From Parapedobacter sp051400755 (GTDB lineage: Bacteria > Bacteroidota > Bacteroidia > Sphingobacteriales > Sphingobacteriaceae), in assembly GCF_051400755.1 (NCBI RefSeq), contig NZ_JBLFFL010000003.1, forward strand, positions 62,001-126,000: a stretch of 64,000 nucleotides of DNA. The letters run 5' to 3'. Below the pieces are notes generated by a model. The model made no database searches. It had not been told where the DNA came from and saw only the letters and a list, made by a program, of their open reading frames with translations. A program made the position numbers and the translations under genes. Below are positions 18,738 through 27,050 of the stretch, in pieces. How positions within the stretch are numbered: position 1 is the stretch's first letter; every line of letters starts with the position of its first letter.

Positions 18738-19493
18738 TTAGCCCAGGCTTGCTCTCAGCTGTTCCAGCAGGTCGTCCGATTTCGTACGTTTTACCTTGAT
18801 CTTACGGATGGTTGGGCGTTTACCCTTGGCCTTCGCGCGGATGATCTTCATCAGCTCGTTACTGTATTCGTCTTTATAGTCGCCAATATTGAAATCGCCC
18901 GCATGCCGCTTGATCAATTGCAGGGCCATATCCATCTCCTGCTTCGCAATATTGATTTTATCGGGTACGTTCAGCTCATCCACCGGCCGTACCTCTTCTT
19001 GAAACCGCAGCTTATTGAGCATCAGCACCTGCTCATACGGGCGGATCACCGCCAGGTTTTCCGCATTCCGCATCACAAAGGTCGACAGACCCGCCATTTT
19101 AGTTTTCTCCAGCGCCTTCAGCAGCAGCATATACGCCTTTTCGCCCCCTTTTTGCGGCTGTAGGTAATATGGCGTATCAAAATAAACGCTTTCGATATCC
19201 GCTTCTTTCACAAAAGATTGCAAGTTGATCATCTTGGTTTTTTCCGGACTGGCCTCTTCAAAATCAGCGTCATCCAGTACGATGTAATCGTCATTCAGCA
19301 GAAAACCCCGCACAATATTATCCCAATCCACCTCCTTGCCCGTCCGTTCATTCACCCGTTTATACCGTATCCGCGCTAGATCTTTACGATCAAGCATGTC
19401 AAAATCCGGGCGGCTATGTGTGGTCGCGCTATACAGCTTCACCGGGATATTGACCAGTCCGAATCCGATGGCACCTGTCCAAATCGCTTTCAT
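18738..19493 (-). CDS. ku: Ku protein (non-homologous end joining)
   Basis: 251-residue bacterial Ku, a homodimeric ring that binds DNA double-strand ends and recruits LigD. The start 'MKAIWTGAIGFGLVNIPVKLY' is the family signature; 'RIRYKRVNERTGKEVDWDNIVRGF' and 'YYLQPQKGGEKAYMLLLKAL' are characteristic core segments. A lysine-rich C-terminal tail ('AKAKGKRPTIRKIKVKRTK') matches the basic extension thought to help threading along DNA. No ligD is adjacent: neighbours are an epimerase and a porin-like gene, although Bacteroidota often keep ku and ligD apart. Confidence 0.95.
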   Translation of the reverse strand: MKAIWTGAIGFGLVNIPVKLYSATTHSRPDFDMLDRKDLARIRYKRVNERTGKEVDWDNIVRGFLLNDDYIVLDDADFEEASPEKTKMINLQSFVKEADIESVYFDTPYYLQPQKGGEKAYMLLLKALEKTKMAGLSTFVMRNAENLAVIRPYEQVLMLNKLRFQEEVRPVDELNVPDKINIAKQEMDMALQLIKRHAGDFNIGDYKDEYSNELMKIIRAKAKGKRPTIRKIKVKRTKSDDLLEQLRASLG

Positions 19494-19607
19494 GGTAATC
19501 CTGTTGGTTTATACCGTCAACAACCGAGCGACTATATTGTTGGTGTCTATCCATCGCTTTGGTATGACCTTTGCACTTGTGTGGGTATGAAACAAAACTA
19601 CATAACA

Positions 19608-20135
19608 ATGAAAGCGCGATTTTTTGCAGTGATCATCGCCATGGCAATCACTGCCGGCGCGTCTGCACAGCAAACGGTCGAAGACATCAATCCGCGAAAT
19701 TCGTGGATCAAAGCCGGGATCAACGTGGGCTTGCCCATCGGCACATTGGCCGATCAGAGCAGTGTCGCCTTGGGTGCCGAAGTAAAGGGGCAGCTGATGT
19801 CGACCCCCAACTGGGGATTGGGACTTACCACCGGGTATACCCATTTCCTTCCCAAAGAGGGGTATGAACACTTCGGGTCCATCCCAGCAGGCGTTTTTGC
19901 CCGCTATTATCCCACCAGCCAAGGATTTTTCGCCGGCACCGATGTCGGCTACAGCTTCCAAACGGGCAGTGGTTCAAATGCAAACGGTGGCGTGTATGTC
20001 CGGCCGCAGGTGGGCTATCACAACCGGCTTTGGAACATCTTCGGTTTTTACAACGGTGTGTTCAGGGGCGAGTCTAACGGCGGTCACCTGCAACACGTAG
20101 GCATCGGCACTACCTTTAACATCATGTTTAATTAA
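19608..20135 (+). CDS. Outer-membrane beta-barrel protein, unknown role
   Basis: 175 residues. The chosen ATG begins a textbook signal peptide ('MKARFFAVIIAMAITAGASAQ'), cleaved after Ala-Ser-Ala-Gln region; an ATG 21 bases upstream is also in frame. The mature part alternates hydrophobic and polar residues with aromatic girdles ('GLGLTTGYTHFLP', 'FAGTDVGYSFQTGS', 'VRPQVGYHNRLWNIFGFYNGVF') and ends in Phe-Asn, suggesting an 8-strand porin-like/OmpW-like barrel. No specific family recognised. A strong terminator follows at 20165. Confidence 0.75.
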   Translation: MKARFFAVIIAMAITAGASAQQTVEDINPRNSWIKAGINVGLPIGTLADQSSVALGAEVKGQLMSTPNWGLGLTTGYTHFLPKEGYEHFGSIPAGVFARYYPTSQGFFAGTDVGYSFQTGSGSNANGGVYVRPQVGYHNRLWNIFGFYNGVFRGESNGGHLQHVGIGTTFNIMFN

Positions 20136-20164
20136 GCGGTTCTTCCGCAGATTCATTCTTATCG

Positions 20165-20198
20165 ATAGGCGCCAAAAAAAATTGGCGCCTATTTTTTT
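20165..20198 (+). terminator. Rho-independent terminator after the beta-barrel gene
   Basis: Perfect 11-base stem ATAGGCGCCAA (20165-20175) / TTGGCGCCTAT (20182-20192), loop of six A, then a run of T. It isolates the beta-barrel gene from the response regulator. The A-rich loop and T-tail on the other side make it plausible in both directions. Confidence 0.9.
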
Positions 20199-20208
20199 AT
20201 TAATATTG

Positions 20209-20239
20209 TTGTGTTAATGGATATCGTATGTTAAGTTTG
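20209..20239 (+). promoter_or_regulatory. Promoter of the response regulator/parC unit
   Basis: TTG at 20209-20211 followed after 20 bases by a perfect TAAGTTTG (20232-20239), matching the Bacteroidota -33/-7 pattern. It begins immediately downstream of the terminator and 24 bases before the regulator ATG. Confidence 0.6.
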
Positions 20240-20262
20240 TCTGTTCAGGCAGAATATCAACC

Positions 20263-20625
20263 ATGGCAAAAAAAATTCTTTATGCGGAAGACGACGGCGA
20301 TATGCTCGAAGTCGTATCAGAATTTATGCAATTTGAAGAATATGAGGTGATCACGGACAACGGCAAGTCGATCAAGAAAAAATTGAAACAACACCCGATC
20401 GGCCTGATCCTATTAGACGAAAATCTAAATTGGGGCTGGGGAAGTGATCTTTGCAGGGAGCTCAAAGCGGACGATGAGACCGCAAACATCCCCGTTATAC
20501 TCATTTCTGCGATGCGCAACATCGACGAGATTGCCCAAGAATGCGGAGCCGACGCGTACATCCGCAAGCCCTTTGACATCTACGATGTCATTGATGTGGT
20601 CAATGAACACTTTCTGCCGCAATAG
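20263..20625 (+). CDS. Single-domain response regulator (CheY-like receiver)
   Basis: 120-residue stand-alone receiver with no output domain. Acidic pocket E9-D10-D11, phosphoacceptor Asp52 ('LILLDENLN'), the switch Ser82 ('VILISAM') and Lys102 ('YIRKPFD') are all present, so it should be phosphorylatable. Works presumably by protein-protein interaction with a partner kinase or output protein encoded elsewhere. It lies 55 bases upstream of parC in the same direction, but there is no obvious functional tie. It has its own promoter at 20209-20239. Confidence 0.9.
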   Translation: MAKKILYAEDDGDMLEVVSEFMQFEEYEVITDNGKSIKKKLKQHPIGLILLDENLNWGWGSDLCRELKADDETANIPVILISAMRNIDEIAQECGADAYIRKPFDIYDVIDVVNEHFLPQ

Positions 20626-20660
20626 CAAGGTAGGACAAAAGGCGAAAATCAGTAGGTTAC

Positions 20661-23474
20661 ATGAGCGAAGAAACAAACGCGACACCCGAAGAAAACCAAC
20701 ACAACAGTTCCGAAGATACCCAATTGGATAGCCAAACCATCCCGCTGTCGGGATTATACGAAAACTGGTTTTTGGACTATGCCTCCTATGTCATCCTCGA
20801 TCGGGCCGTGCCGCACATCAATGACGGATTCAAGCCTGTACAGCGCCGTATCCTCCATTCCTTGAAAGAGATGGACGACGGGCGGTTCAATAAAGCCGCC
20901 AATGTCATTGGCAATACGATGAAATACCATCCCCATGGGGATGCCTCCATCGGCGATGCCATGGTACAGCTCGGGCAGAAAAATCTGCTGATCGACTGCC
21001 AGGGCAACTGGGGCGACCCCGTCACGGGCGACTCGTCCGCGGCACCGCGCTACATCGAGGGCCGCCTTTCCAAGTTTGCCAACGAGGTGGTGTTCAATCC
21101 GGATACGACCGAATGGCAGCAGAGCTATGACGGTCGCAACCGCGAGCCGGTGACGTTGCCGGTCAAGTTTCCACTGCTGCTGGCCCAGGGTGCCGAAGGG
21201 ATCGCCGTAGGCCTGGCCACGAAGATCATGCCCCATAACTTCATCGAGCTGATCGATGCTTCCATCGACGTGCTGCGCGGTGGTCGGCCTCACCTGCTCC
21301 CCGATTTTCCCACCGGGGGTTTCGCGGACTGCTCCGCGTATAACGAAGGGCAGCGCGGCGGCAAGATACGGGTGCGCGCTAAAATCGAGGAGCGCGATAA
21401 GAAGACCCTCGCCATCACCGAAATCCCTTATGGCACCACCACCGGCGGGCTCATCGAGAGCGTGGTGGCAGCCAATGAAAAAGGCAAGATCAAGATCAAA
21501 AAAATCGAAGACAATACGGCGCAGCACGTCGAGATCATGATCCACCTGGCCCCGGGTATCTCGCCCGATGTCACCATCGATGCGCTCTATGCCTTCACCG
21601 CGTGTGAAGTGTCCATTTCACCGAATACCTGCGTGATCCGCAATGATAGGCCGCACTTCATGAGCGTCAACGACGTGCTGATCGAAAACACCAAGCAGAC
21701 CCGAAGCCTGCTCAAGCAGGAGCTCGAGATCCGGCTCAGTGAGCTGCAGGAGCGGATCTTTTTCAGCAGCCTGCTCAAGATCTTCATCCAAGAGGGGATG
21801 TATAAGCATCCCGACTATGAAAATTCCGGCGATTTCGATACCGTCGTGCAGGTGCTCAACCGCTTGTTCACGCCCTTCTTCGGCCAATTTTACCGCGAGA
21901 TCTTGCCCGAAGATTATAAGAAGCTCATTGATAAACCCATGAGCAGCATCACCCGCTTCGACGTGAAAAAGGCTGACGAGCAGATGGCCGCGCTGGAAGA
22001 AGAGATCAAAAAAGTGCGGCATCACCTCCGCCACCTGACAGACTATGCCATCGCCTGGTTTGAGCGGCTCAAAGAGAAATACGGCAAGGGGCGCGAGCGC
22101 AAAACGGAAATCCGGGCATTCGACCGCGTAGAAGCTGCCCAGGTGGCGCTCGCCAATGTCAAACTATACGTCAATCGACTGGATGGCTTCATCGGTACCG
22201 GCATGCGCAAAGACGAATACGTGGGCGACTGCTCAGACTTGGATGATATCATCGTCTTTCGGGCCGATGGCAAATGCCTCGTCTCCAAAGTGCAGGATAA
22301 AGTGTTCGTCGGCAAGGACATCATCCACGTAGCGGTATTCAAAAAGAACGACGACCGCACCGTATACAACCTCATCTACCGCGACGGCAAATCCGGCATG
22401 GCTTATGTCAAGCGCTTCTCGGTAGTGGGTGTCACGCGCGATAAGGAGTACGACCTCACCAAGGGCGAAAAAGGGTCTAAGGTAGTATACTTCACCGCCA
22501 ACCCGAATGGCGAAGCCGAAGTGGTCAATGTGCAGCTCAAGCCCCACTCGAAGCTCCGCAAGCTGCAATTCGACCTCGATTTGGCCGAGATCGCCATCAA
22601 GGGGCGTAGTTCACAGGGCAATATCGTCACCAAATACCCCATCAAAAAGATCCTCCTCCGAAGCAAGGGCGTATCCACCCTGGCGGGCCGGAAAATCTGG
22701 TTCGACGGCGTACTCAAGCGGCTCAATGCTGATGGTCGCGGCCAATACCTTGGCGAGTTTGACGGCGACGACAAGATCCTCACCGTCATGGCCGACGGCG
22801 CCTATGAGCTGTGCAGTTTCGACCTGAGCAACCATTTTGATGAAAAGCTCATTCATATCGAAAAATACCAGCCCGAGCAGGTCTACAGTGCGGTGCACCG
22901 CGATGGCAGATCGGGCATTCATTATGTCAAACGGTTTGCATTCGAAGACACCCCGATAGGCAAACGCACGTCCATTATCAGCGATGAGCCGGGGTCTAAG
23001 CTGCTGCTGCTCACGAAAGCCGCGGTACCGTTGGTGCGCATCGGGGTCTTGAAAGGCAAAACCCAGACGGCCGATACGCTGGAGCAGAACCTGGCGGATG
23101 TCGTTGATGTCAAAGGTGTGAAGGCTCAGGGCAACCGGCTGAGCCCGCATCAGGTTACATCGGTGGAGCTGATCGACGCACCGGTAGCGGAAACCACCGA
23201 TATACCTGTGGAAGCGACGGATGCGCCAGCGGAAACGGCTGATGTGCCAGCGGAAACTGCCGTGGAAACTGCGGATGTGCCGGGGGACGCGGGGGATGCA
23301 GCGCCAGCAGATGCAGCGCCGGAAACCACCAGTGAGCAGCAGGCGACAACCAACAAACCGGCAGATGCCGCGCCGGACAAGGCAGATGCCCCGCCTAAAC
23401 CGCAAGTGGATTTTGAGATTACGAATCCGGATGATATCCAGATGGATGAGAATGGGCAAATGGGGTTGTTTTAA
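20661..23474 (+). CDS. parC: DNA topoisomerase IV subunit A
   Basis: 937-residue type IIA topoisomerase subunit that cleaves and rejoins DNA during chromosome decatenation. The breakage-reunion domain is complete, with the catalytic Tyr131 in 'SSAAPRYIEGRLS'. The quinolone-determining stretch reads HPHGDASIGDAM (90-101): the position equivalent to GyrA Ser83 is Ala95 and the Asp87 equivalent is Asp99. The C-terminal half has the beta-pinwheel blades typical of Bacteroidota ParC. About 80 residues of Ala/Asp/Pro/Thr-rich low-complexity sequence (about 835-915) precede a short conserved end 'DENGQMGLF'. parE is not adjacent. Confidence 0.93.
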   Translation: MSEETNATPEENQHNSSEDTQLDSQTIPLSGLYENWFLDYASYVILDRAVPHINDGFKPVQRRILHSLKEMDDGRFNKAANVIGNTMKYHPHGDASIGDAMVQLGQKNLLIDCQGNWGDPVTGDSSAAPRYIEGRLSKFANEVVFNPDTTEWQQSYDGRNREPVTLPVKFPLLLAQGAEGIAVGLATKIMPHNFIELIDASIDVLRGGRPHLLPDFPTGGFADCSAYNEGQRGGKIRVRAKIEERDKKTLAITEIPYGTTTGGLIESVVAANEKGKIKIKKIEDNTAQHVEIMIHLAPGISPDVTIDALYAFTACEVSISPNTCVIRNDRPHFMSVNDVLIENTKQTRSLLKQELEIRLSELQERIFFSSLLKIFIQEGMYKHPDYENSGDFDTVVQVLNRLFTPFFGQFYREILPEDYKKLIDKPMSSITRFDVKKADEQMAALEEEIKKVRHHLRHLTDYAIAWFERLKEKYGKGRERKTEIRAFDRVEAAQVALANVKLYVNRLDGFIGTGMRKDEYVGDCSDLDDIIVFRADGKCLVSKVQDKVFVGKDIIHVAVFKKNDDRTVYNLIYRDGKSGMAYVKRFSVVGVTRDKEYDLTKGEKGSKVVYFTANPNGEAEVVNVQLKPHSKLRKLQFDLDLAEIAIKGRSSQGNIVTKYPIKKILLRSKGVSTLAGRKIWFDGVLKRLNADGRGQYLGEFDGDDKILTVMADGAYELCSFDLSNHFDEKLIHIEKYQPEQVYSAVHRDGRSGIHYVKRFAFEDTPIGKRTSIISDEPGSKLLLLTKAAVPLVRIGVLKGKTQTADTLEQNLADVVDVKGVKAQGNRLSPHQVTSVELIDAPVAETTDIPVEATDAPAETADVPAETAVETADVPGDAGDAAPADAAPETTSEQQATTNKPADAAPDKADAPPKPQVDFEITNPDDIQMDENGQMGLF

Positions 23475-23476
23475 GG

Positions 23477-23820
23477 AACTAAGGTATTGCGTCGCGGCAG
23501 GGATCTGCTGCGCGTTGCTTGCATCTCCAAGGCCGCTTACGCAATACCTTAGTTCGATACGGGGGTTATAGGGTCGCGGCAGGGATCTGCTGCGCGTTGC
23601 TTGCATCTCCAAGGCCGCTCACGCAAATACCTTAGTTCGATACGGGGGTTATAGGGTCGCGGCAGGGATCTGCTGCGCGTTGCTGGCATCTCCAAGGCCG
23701 CTTACGCAAATACCTTAGTTCGATGTGGGGGTTATAGGGTCGCGGCGGGGATCTGCTGCGCATTGCTTGCATCTCCAAGGCCGCTTATGCAATACCTTAG
23801 TTCTGTGCCGGGTTTATAGG
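23477..23820. repeat. Four tandem ~83-base repeats downstream of parC (family member A)
   Basis: Four near-identical units begin at 23491, 23573, 23656 and 23739 (period 82-83). The first is framed by a perfect 16-base inverted repeat, AACTAAGGTATTGCGT (23477-23492) and its complement (23539-23554), with an inner stem GCGGC/GCCGC around a core containing GGGATCTGCTGCG and GCATCTCCAAG. Units 2-4 retain the right arm but not the left one, so they arose by tandem duplication after the hairpin formed. Starts two bases after the parC stop. No T-tract, so not a classical terminator; no open frame of interest inside. Confidence 0.85.
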
Positions 23821-23909
23821 GCGCAGCTCCGACCGTAATTCCGTGCGGCTCTGGCCGCCCCACTACGCTGCCCGCAGGCCCCCTCGTACCGCTGAAAATC
23901 CCGCCTTAG

Positions 23910-23955
23910 CCAGCTGCGGCACGCAGTGGGATGCACTACCAACCGTAGCAGCTGG
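23910..23955. repeat. Intergenic hairpin, repeat family member F
   Basis: Arms CCAGCT (23910-23915) and AGCTGG (23950-23955) enclose a 34-base core (23916-23949) that matches, on the other strand, the core at 6421-6453: GCGGC, then GGGATGCACTACC, then GTAGC. Flanking arms differ between the two sites while still pairing. Confidence 0.6.
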
Positions 23956-23990
23956 GTACAGCGGGGAGTCTTTGGTTACTTTCTGCGGAA

Positions 23991-24129
23991 GAATTGCGTA
24001 GCAATCATCCATACCGATGAAAGCAGGCGTGAAATGGATAACGTAACATGCCCGGCTGGCATAGAGACCAAAAGCCAGTCGCGGCAGCGACAAAAGCCTC
24101 GCGCAGCGGAATTGCGTAGCAATCATCCG
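23991..24129 (+). repeat. Pair of 20-base direct repeats in the parC-24.2 kb gap
   Basis: GAATTGCGTAGCAATCATCC occurs exactly at 23991-24010 and 24110-24129. Each copy contains a small hairpin ATTGC-GTA-GCAAT. The 99 bases between them hold no supported gene. The whole stretch 23475-24188 (714 bases) contains only repeats as far as I can see. Confidence 0.8.
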
Positions 24130-24188
24130 TAAAGAGCCCCCCTCCGGCTTGAGGCGGAAACTGGTACGCAATTTGCCATTGCCATGGC

Positions 24189-24902
24189 ATGTCCTTGAAA
24201 AGCAAAACGATCACCTTGGCGTTTGCGCTTTTAAATTTGCTCTCAGCACACGCGCAACGCTCTTTTGACTTCAGCGAAAATCCAGCATACAAGCCCTCCT
24301 TGGGCGGCCTTGTCGGCACCACCGGTGTCGGGTTAGCGTTCTATCACCCTTTGGGTGTCCAGTTCGGTCTACAGGCGGGCGTTTCCCTCATGCCTTACAA
24401 TACACAGATCGTCGCCCAATACGGCGAGCACGAAACAAGGTCGGAAGCCAGGGCGCGGCTGCACAATGCACACCTCCTACTCGGTTGGGTTCCATTCTAC
24501 CGTGCTGAAAACGGTTTTCGCCACCTGGCCATCAACGTCGGCGTGGGTTACCTGTTTCAAGCCCAAGGCACCATCGATACGCGCTTGAATGAATCCTATT
24601 ACTATGGCGACATCGAGCTGCCTCCAGCAGACATCGGCACCATGCACACCACCATCTCGTGGGATGAGGCTGTAGTCCCCTATGGGGGACTTAGTTTCGG
24701 CGATGTCCGTATTGACGATCACTTTGGCCTGAACTTTGCCTTAGGAGGTTATCTGCTTTCGCAACCTCGTGTAGAGGTGGTTGGTACGGGGCTGCTCCAG
24801 GGCAATGAGGCCAACCAACCTATCATCGAGCGAAACATCAAAAATTACCGGTATTTACCCAATCTACAATTGGGTATTGCCTATAGTTTTAACGCGTATT
24901 GA
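24189..24902 (+). CDS. Outer-membrane beta-barrel protein, unknown role
   Basis: 237 residues with signal peptide 'MSLKSKTITLAFALLNLLSAHAQ'. The mature part has alternating amphipathic strands ('GVGLAFYHPLGVQFGLQAGVSLMPY', 'LAINVGVGYLFQAQGTI', 'LNFALGGYLLSQPRVEVVG') and ends with 'LQLGIAYSFNAY', a typical outer-membrane barrel terminus. No family name recognised. The next gene, a lipoprotein, begins after a single intervening base, so the two are co-translated and likely form an outer-membrane/lipoprotein pair. Confidence 0.75.
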   Translation: MSLKSKTITLAFALLNLLSAHAQRSFDFSENPAYKPSLGGLVGTTGVGLAFYHPLGVQFGLQAGVSLMPYNTQIVAQYGEHETRSEARARLHNAHLLLGWVPFYRAENGFRHLAINVGVGYLFQAQGTIDTRLNESYYYGDIELPPADIGTMHTTISWDEAVVPYGGLSFGDVRIDDHFGLNFALGGYLLSQPRVEVVGTGLLQGNEANQPIIERNIKNYRYLPNLQLGIAYSFNAY

Positions 24903-24903
24903 T

Positions 24904-25323
24904 ATGAAAATCCACCAACATCTGATTGCTTCGTTGACAGTCGCTGTACTATTTACCATACAGAGCTGTGAAAACCCACTAAAAGATGTCAGTGTGGTTG
25001 TCGATACCGAGGCTGTCCAATACGGCACGGCCATCCAAATCATCGATGAGCAGGGCAATACGGTGAGCGACCTGACGGTGGCCATCAGCGGTGAGGATGC
25101 CGAATACATTTACGGCATGGAAGGCCGGCAGCAATTCGAGATCACCGACGGCCTGCTTGGTCTAGGTGTACACCCCCTCCATGCACCCACGGAGAGCGAC
25201 CCTGTCAGCTTCGCAGTACAGTTAAGCGGCGAGGGCTACGTCAGCGAGACGGTGCCCATCACCATCACTGTATCGCAGCACACCAGCGCGCACGTTGTAC
25301 AAATCCGACGGGAAACGGCCTAG
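24904..25323 (+). CDS. Small lipoprotein with Ig-like fold, unknown role
   Basis: 139 residues, lipoprotein signal with the cysteine in 'FTIQSCENP' (Cys22). The mature chain resembles a beta-sandwich or carboxypeptidase-regulatory-like domain ('YGTAIQIIDEQGNTVSDLTVAISGEDAEYIYGMEGRQQF', then 'VSFAVQLSGEGYVSETVPITITV'), which often provides structural or adhesion roles on Bacteroidota cell surfaces. I chose ATG 24904 because it starts the lipoprotein signal; an upstream in-frame reading overlaps the preceding gene in another frame. Last gene before the polysaccharide locus. Confidence 0.7.
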   Translation: MKIHQHLIASLTVAVLFTIQSCENPLKDVSVVVDTEAVQYGTAIQIIDEQGNTVSDLTVAISGEDAEYIYGMEGRQQFEITDGLLGLGVHPLHAPTESDPVSFAVQLSGEGYVSETVPITITVSQHTSAHVVQIRRETA

Positions 25324-25578
25324 GAGGCGAAAAATAGCGATTGAAACAGGGAATTTAACATACGAAAGTGGTTTTCGGTCAATAGCTTAACATAAAATTC
25401 AAAACAATTTAATAACAATTGAGTCTTTTGGTATATTTTTTGAAATATCAGCAACAGAATTTATTCAATTTTTACGTTTTCTCAGGAAAAAAGCGTAATT
25501 TTACTAAAATTTTCAATCAACTTCTTGTGTTGATTAGCAAAAAACGGTTGTTCCAAGCACCATCTATCTATTAAAGAA
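25324..25578 (+). promoter_or_regulatory. AT-rich leader/promoter region of the exopolysaccharide locus
   Basis: 255 bases, far more AT-rich than the flanking genes. Contains a 7-base stem-loop AATCAAC (25515-25521)/GTTGATT (25529-25535) 44 bases before the first start codon. TTTTG and TA-rich blocks occur around 25425-25442, but no exact TAnnTTTG is present. No UpxY/NusG-like antiterminator gene or inverted-repeat-flanked invertible promoter is visible. Confidence 0.45.
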
Positions 25579-26973
25579 ATGCAAACACGTTACAGTTATC
25601 TTCTCAAGTTTGTATTGACCTTCTCCGACTTGATATTACTCAATGGGGCGTTCGTTGTGGCCAGCATCACGACCGACTATTTCCAGTTTTTGGACGAGCA
25701 CCTCGTCTATCGGTATTACCTACCCATCGCCAACCTGATGTGGCTATTGTCCGCTGGTGTGTTCCGGCTGTATACGCAGTCCACCGTGATTGATCTGGAC
25801 GGCATTTACCGGGCCACGTACCGGAGCGCTGCCCTTCACGTATTGCTCTTCTCACTATATGTATACTTGGCCGATATCGGCGCCACCCATACCGTATTAT
25901 TCCTCAGCACATTCCACCTGTTGTTTGGCGTACTGCTCGTCCTCAGCCGGCTGATCGGCACCTATGCTCAGCGTGTGCTCATCCGCTATTTCCAGATCCG
26001 CAAGACCGTGGCCATCATCGGTAAGAATGAAGGCAGCAGGCGGCTCGCCCGGTATTTCCGTGCCCACGAAAAGGATTATGCCTTTGAAGGCTACCTTTCC
26101 GAGAGCCAAAGTTCACTGATCAATGACCTGGGTGAAGTCACCAAGACCGCATTGCGGCAATTTCAGCGCGCCGTAGACCGGGGTATCCAGGAGGTATACG
26201 TTTCGCTCCCCCCGCATCAGATTGCGCTGGCATCCAACCTGTTGGAGACCGCCGAGCAGTTCTGCCTGCGGGTCAAGCTCGTACCCGACCTTACGCGGCA
26301 AGACAGCCTGCCCTATGAGTTCAGCGTATTGGGGCCTGTACCGGTGGTCAGCATCCGGCAAGAACCCGCTTATGATATGGAAGGCAGGTTCAAAAAACGG
26401 GTGTTTGATCTGGCCTTCAGCGCCGCCGTCATCCTTTTTGTACTCAGCTGGCTGTACCCCATCATCGCGTTGCTCATCCGGTTAGAGAGCCGCGGCCCCA
26501 TCTTATTCAAACAACTGCGCAGCGGTCGCGACAATAAGCCTTTCCTCTGCTATAAATTCCGCAGCATGCGGGTCAATTCCGATAGTGATAAGGTACAGGC
26601 TACACGCGATGACAACCGCATCACCCGCATCGGTCGTTTCCTGCGCAAAACAAGTCTTGACGAATTACCACAATTTTTCAACGTATGGCAGGGTCATATG
26701 AGCGTAGTGGGCCCTCGCCCGCACATGCTCAAGCACACCGAGCAATACAGCGCGATGATTGATCACTATATGGCCAGGCAGTTTCTCAAACCCGGCATCA
26801 CGGGTTGGGCCCAGGTCAACGGATACCGTGGCGAAACCACCGAACCACGTATGATGGAACGGCGCGTGGCCCACGATCTCTGGTACCTGGAAAACTGGAC
26901 GACAATGCTCGACGTACGCATTGTCTTTCTGACCGTCATTAATGTGCTTATCGGTGAGGAAAACGCCTATTAA
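25579..26973 (+). CDS. wcaJ: Undecaprenyl-phosphate glucose/galactose phosphotransferase (polyprenyl glycosylphosphotransferase)
   Basis: Initiating enzyme: transfers a sugar-1-phosphate from UDP-sugar to undecaprenyl phosphate at the inner membrane. 464 residues: four or five N-terminal helices (about 10-120), a Rossmann-like CoA-binding domain ('KTVAIIGKNEGSRRLARYF', about 140-250) and the C-terminal bacterial sugar transferase domain with 'KRVFDLAFSAAVILF' helix, 'CYKFRSMRVN', 'TSLDELPQFFNVWQGHMS' and 'GPRPHMLKHTEQY', ending in 'KPGITGWAQVNGYRGET'. All catalytic Asp-Glu-Pro and Arg-Pro motifs are intact. WcaJ/ExoY-type long form; sugar (Glc or Gal) not fixed by sequence. First gene of the locus. 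Confidence 0.93.
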   Translation: MQTRYSYLLKFVLTFSDLILLNGAFVVASITTDYFQFLDEHLVYRYYLPIANLMWLLSAGVFRLYTQSTVIDLDGIYRATYRSAALHVLLFSLYVYLADIGATHTVLFLSTFHLLFGVLLVLSRLIGTYAQRVLIRYFQIRKTVAIIGKNEGSRRLARYFRAHEKDYAFEGYLSESQSSLINDLGEVTKTALRQFQRAVDRGIQEVYVSLPPHQIALASNLLETAEQFCLRVKLVPDLTRQDSLPYEFSVLGPVPVVSIRQEPAYDMEGRFKKRVFDLAFSAAVILFVLSWLYPIIALLIRLESRGPILFKQLRSGRDNKPFLCYKFRSMRVNSDSDKVQATRDDNRITRIGRFLRKTSLDELPQFFNVWQGHMSVVGPRPHMLKHTEQYSAMIDHYMARQFLKPGITGWAQVNGYRGETTEPRMMERRVAHDLWYLENWTTMLDVRIVFLTVINVLIGEENAY

Positions 26974-27050
26974 ATTAAAACGATCTTTTTCCTCATCCGT
27001 TTACGTAACAACACACAAGCAACAAAATTTCGTTTTACCCAACGATCGGG

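Noticed and set aside
22611..23612. 333-codon minus-strand frame across the end of parC
   Set aside because: Antisense to parC and extends into repeats; composition is typical of a shadow frame.
23491..23820. CRISPR array
   Set aside because: Units are adjacent tandem copies of about 83 bases with no variable spacers and no cas genes nearby.
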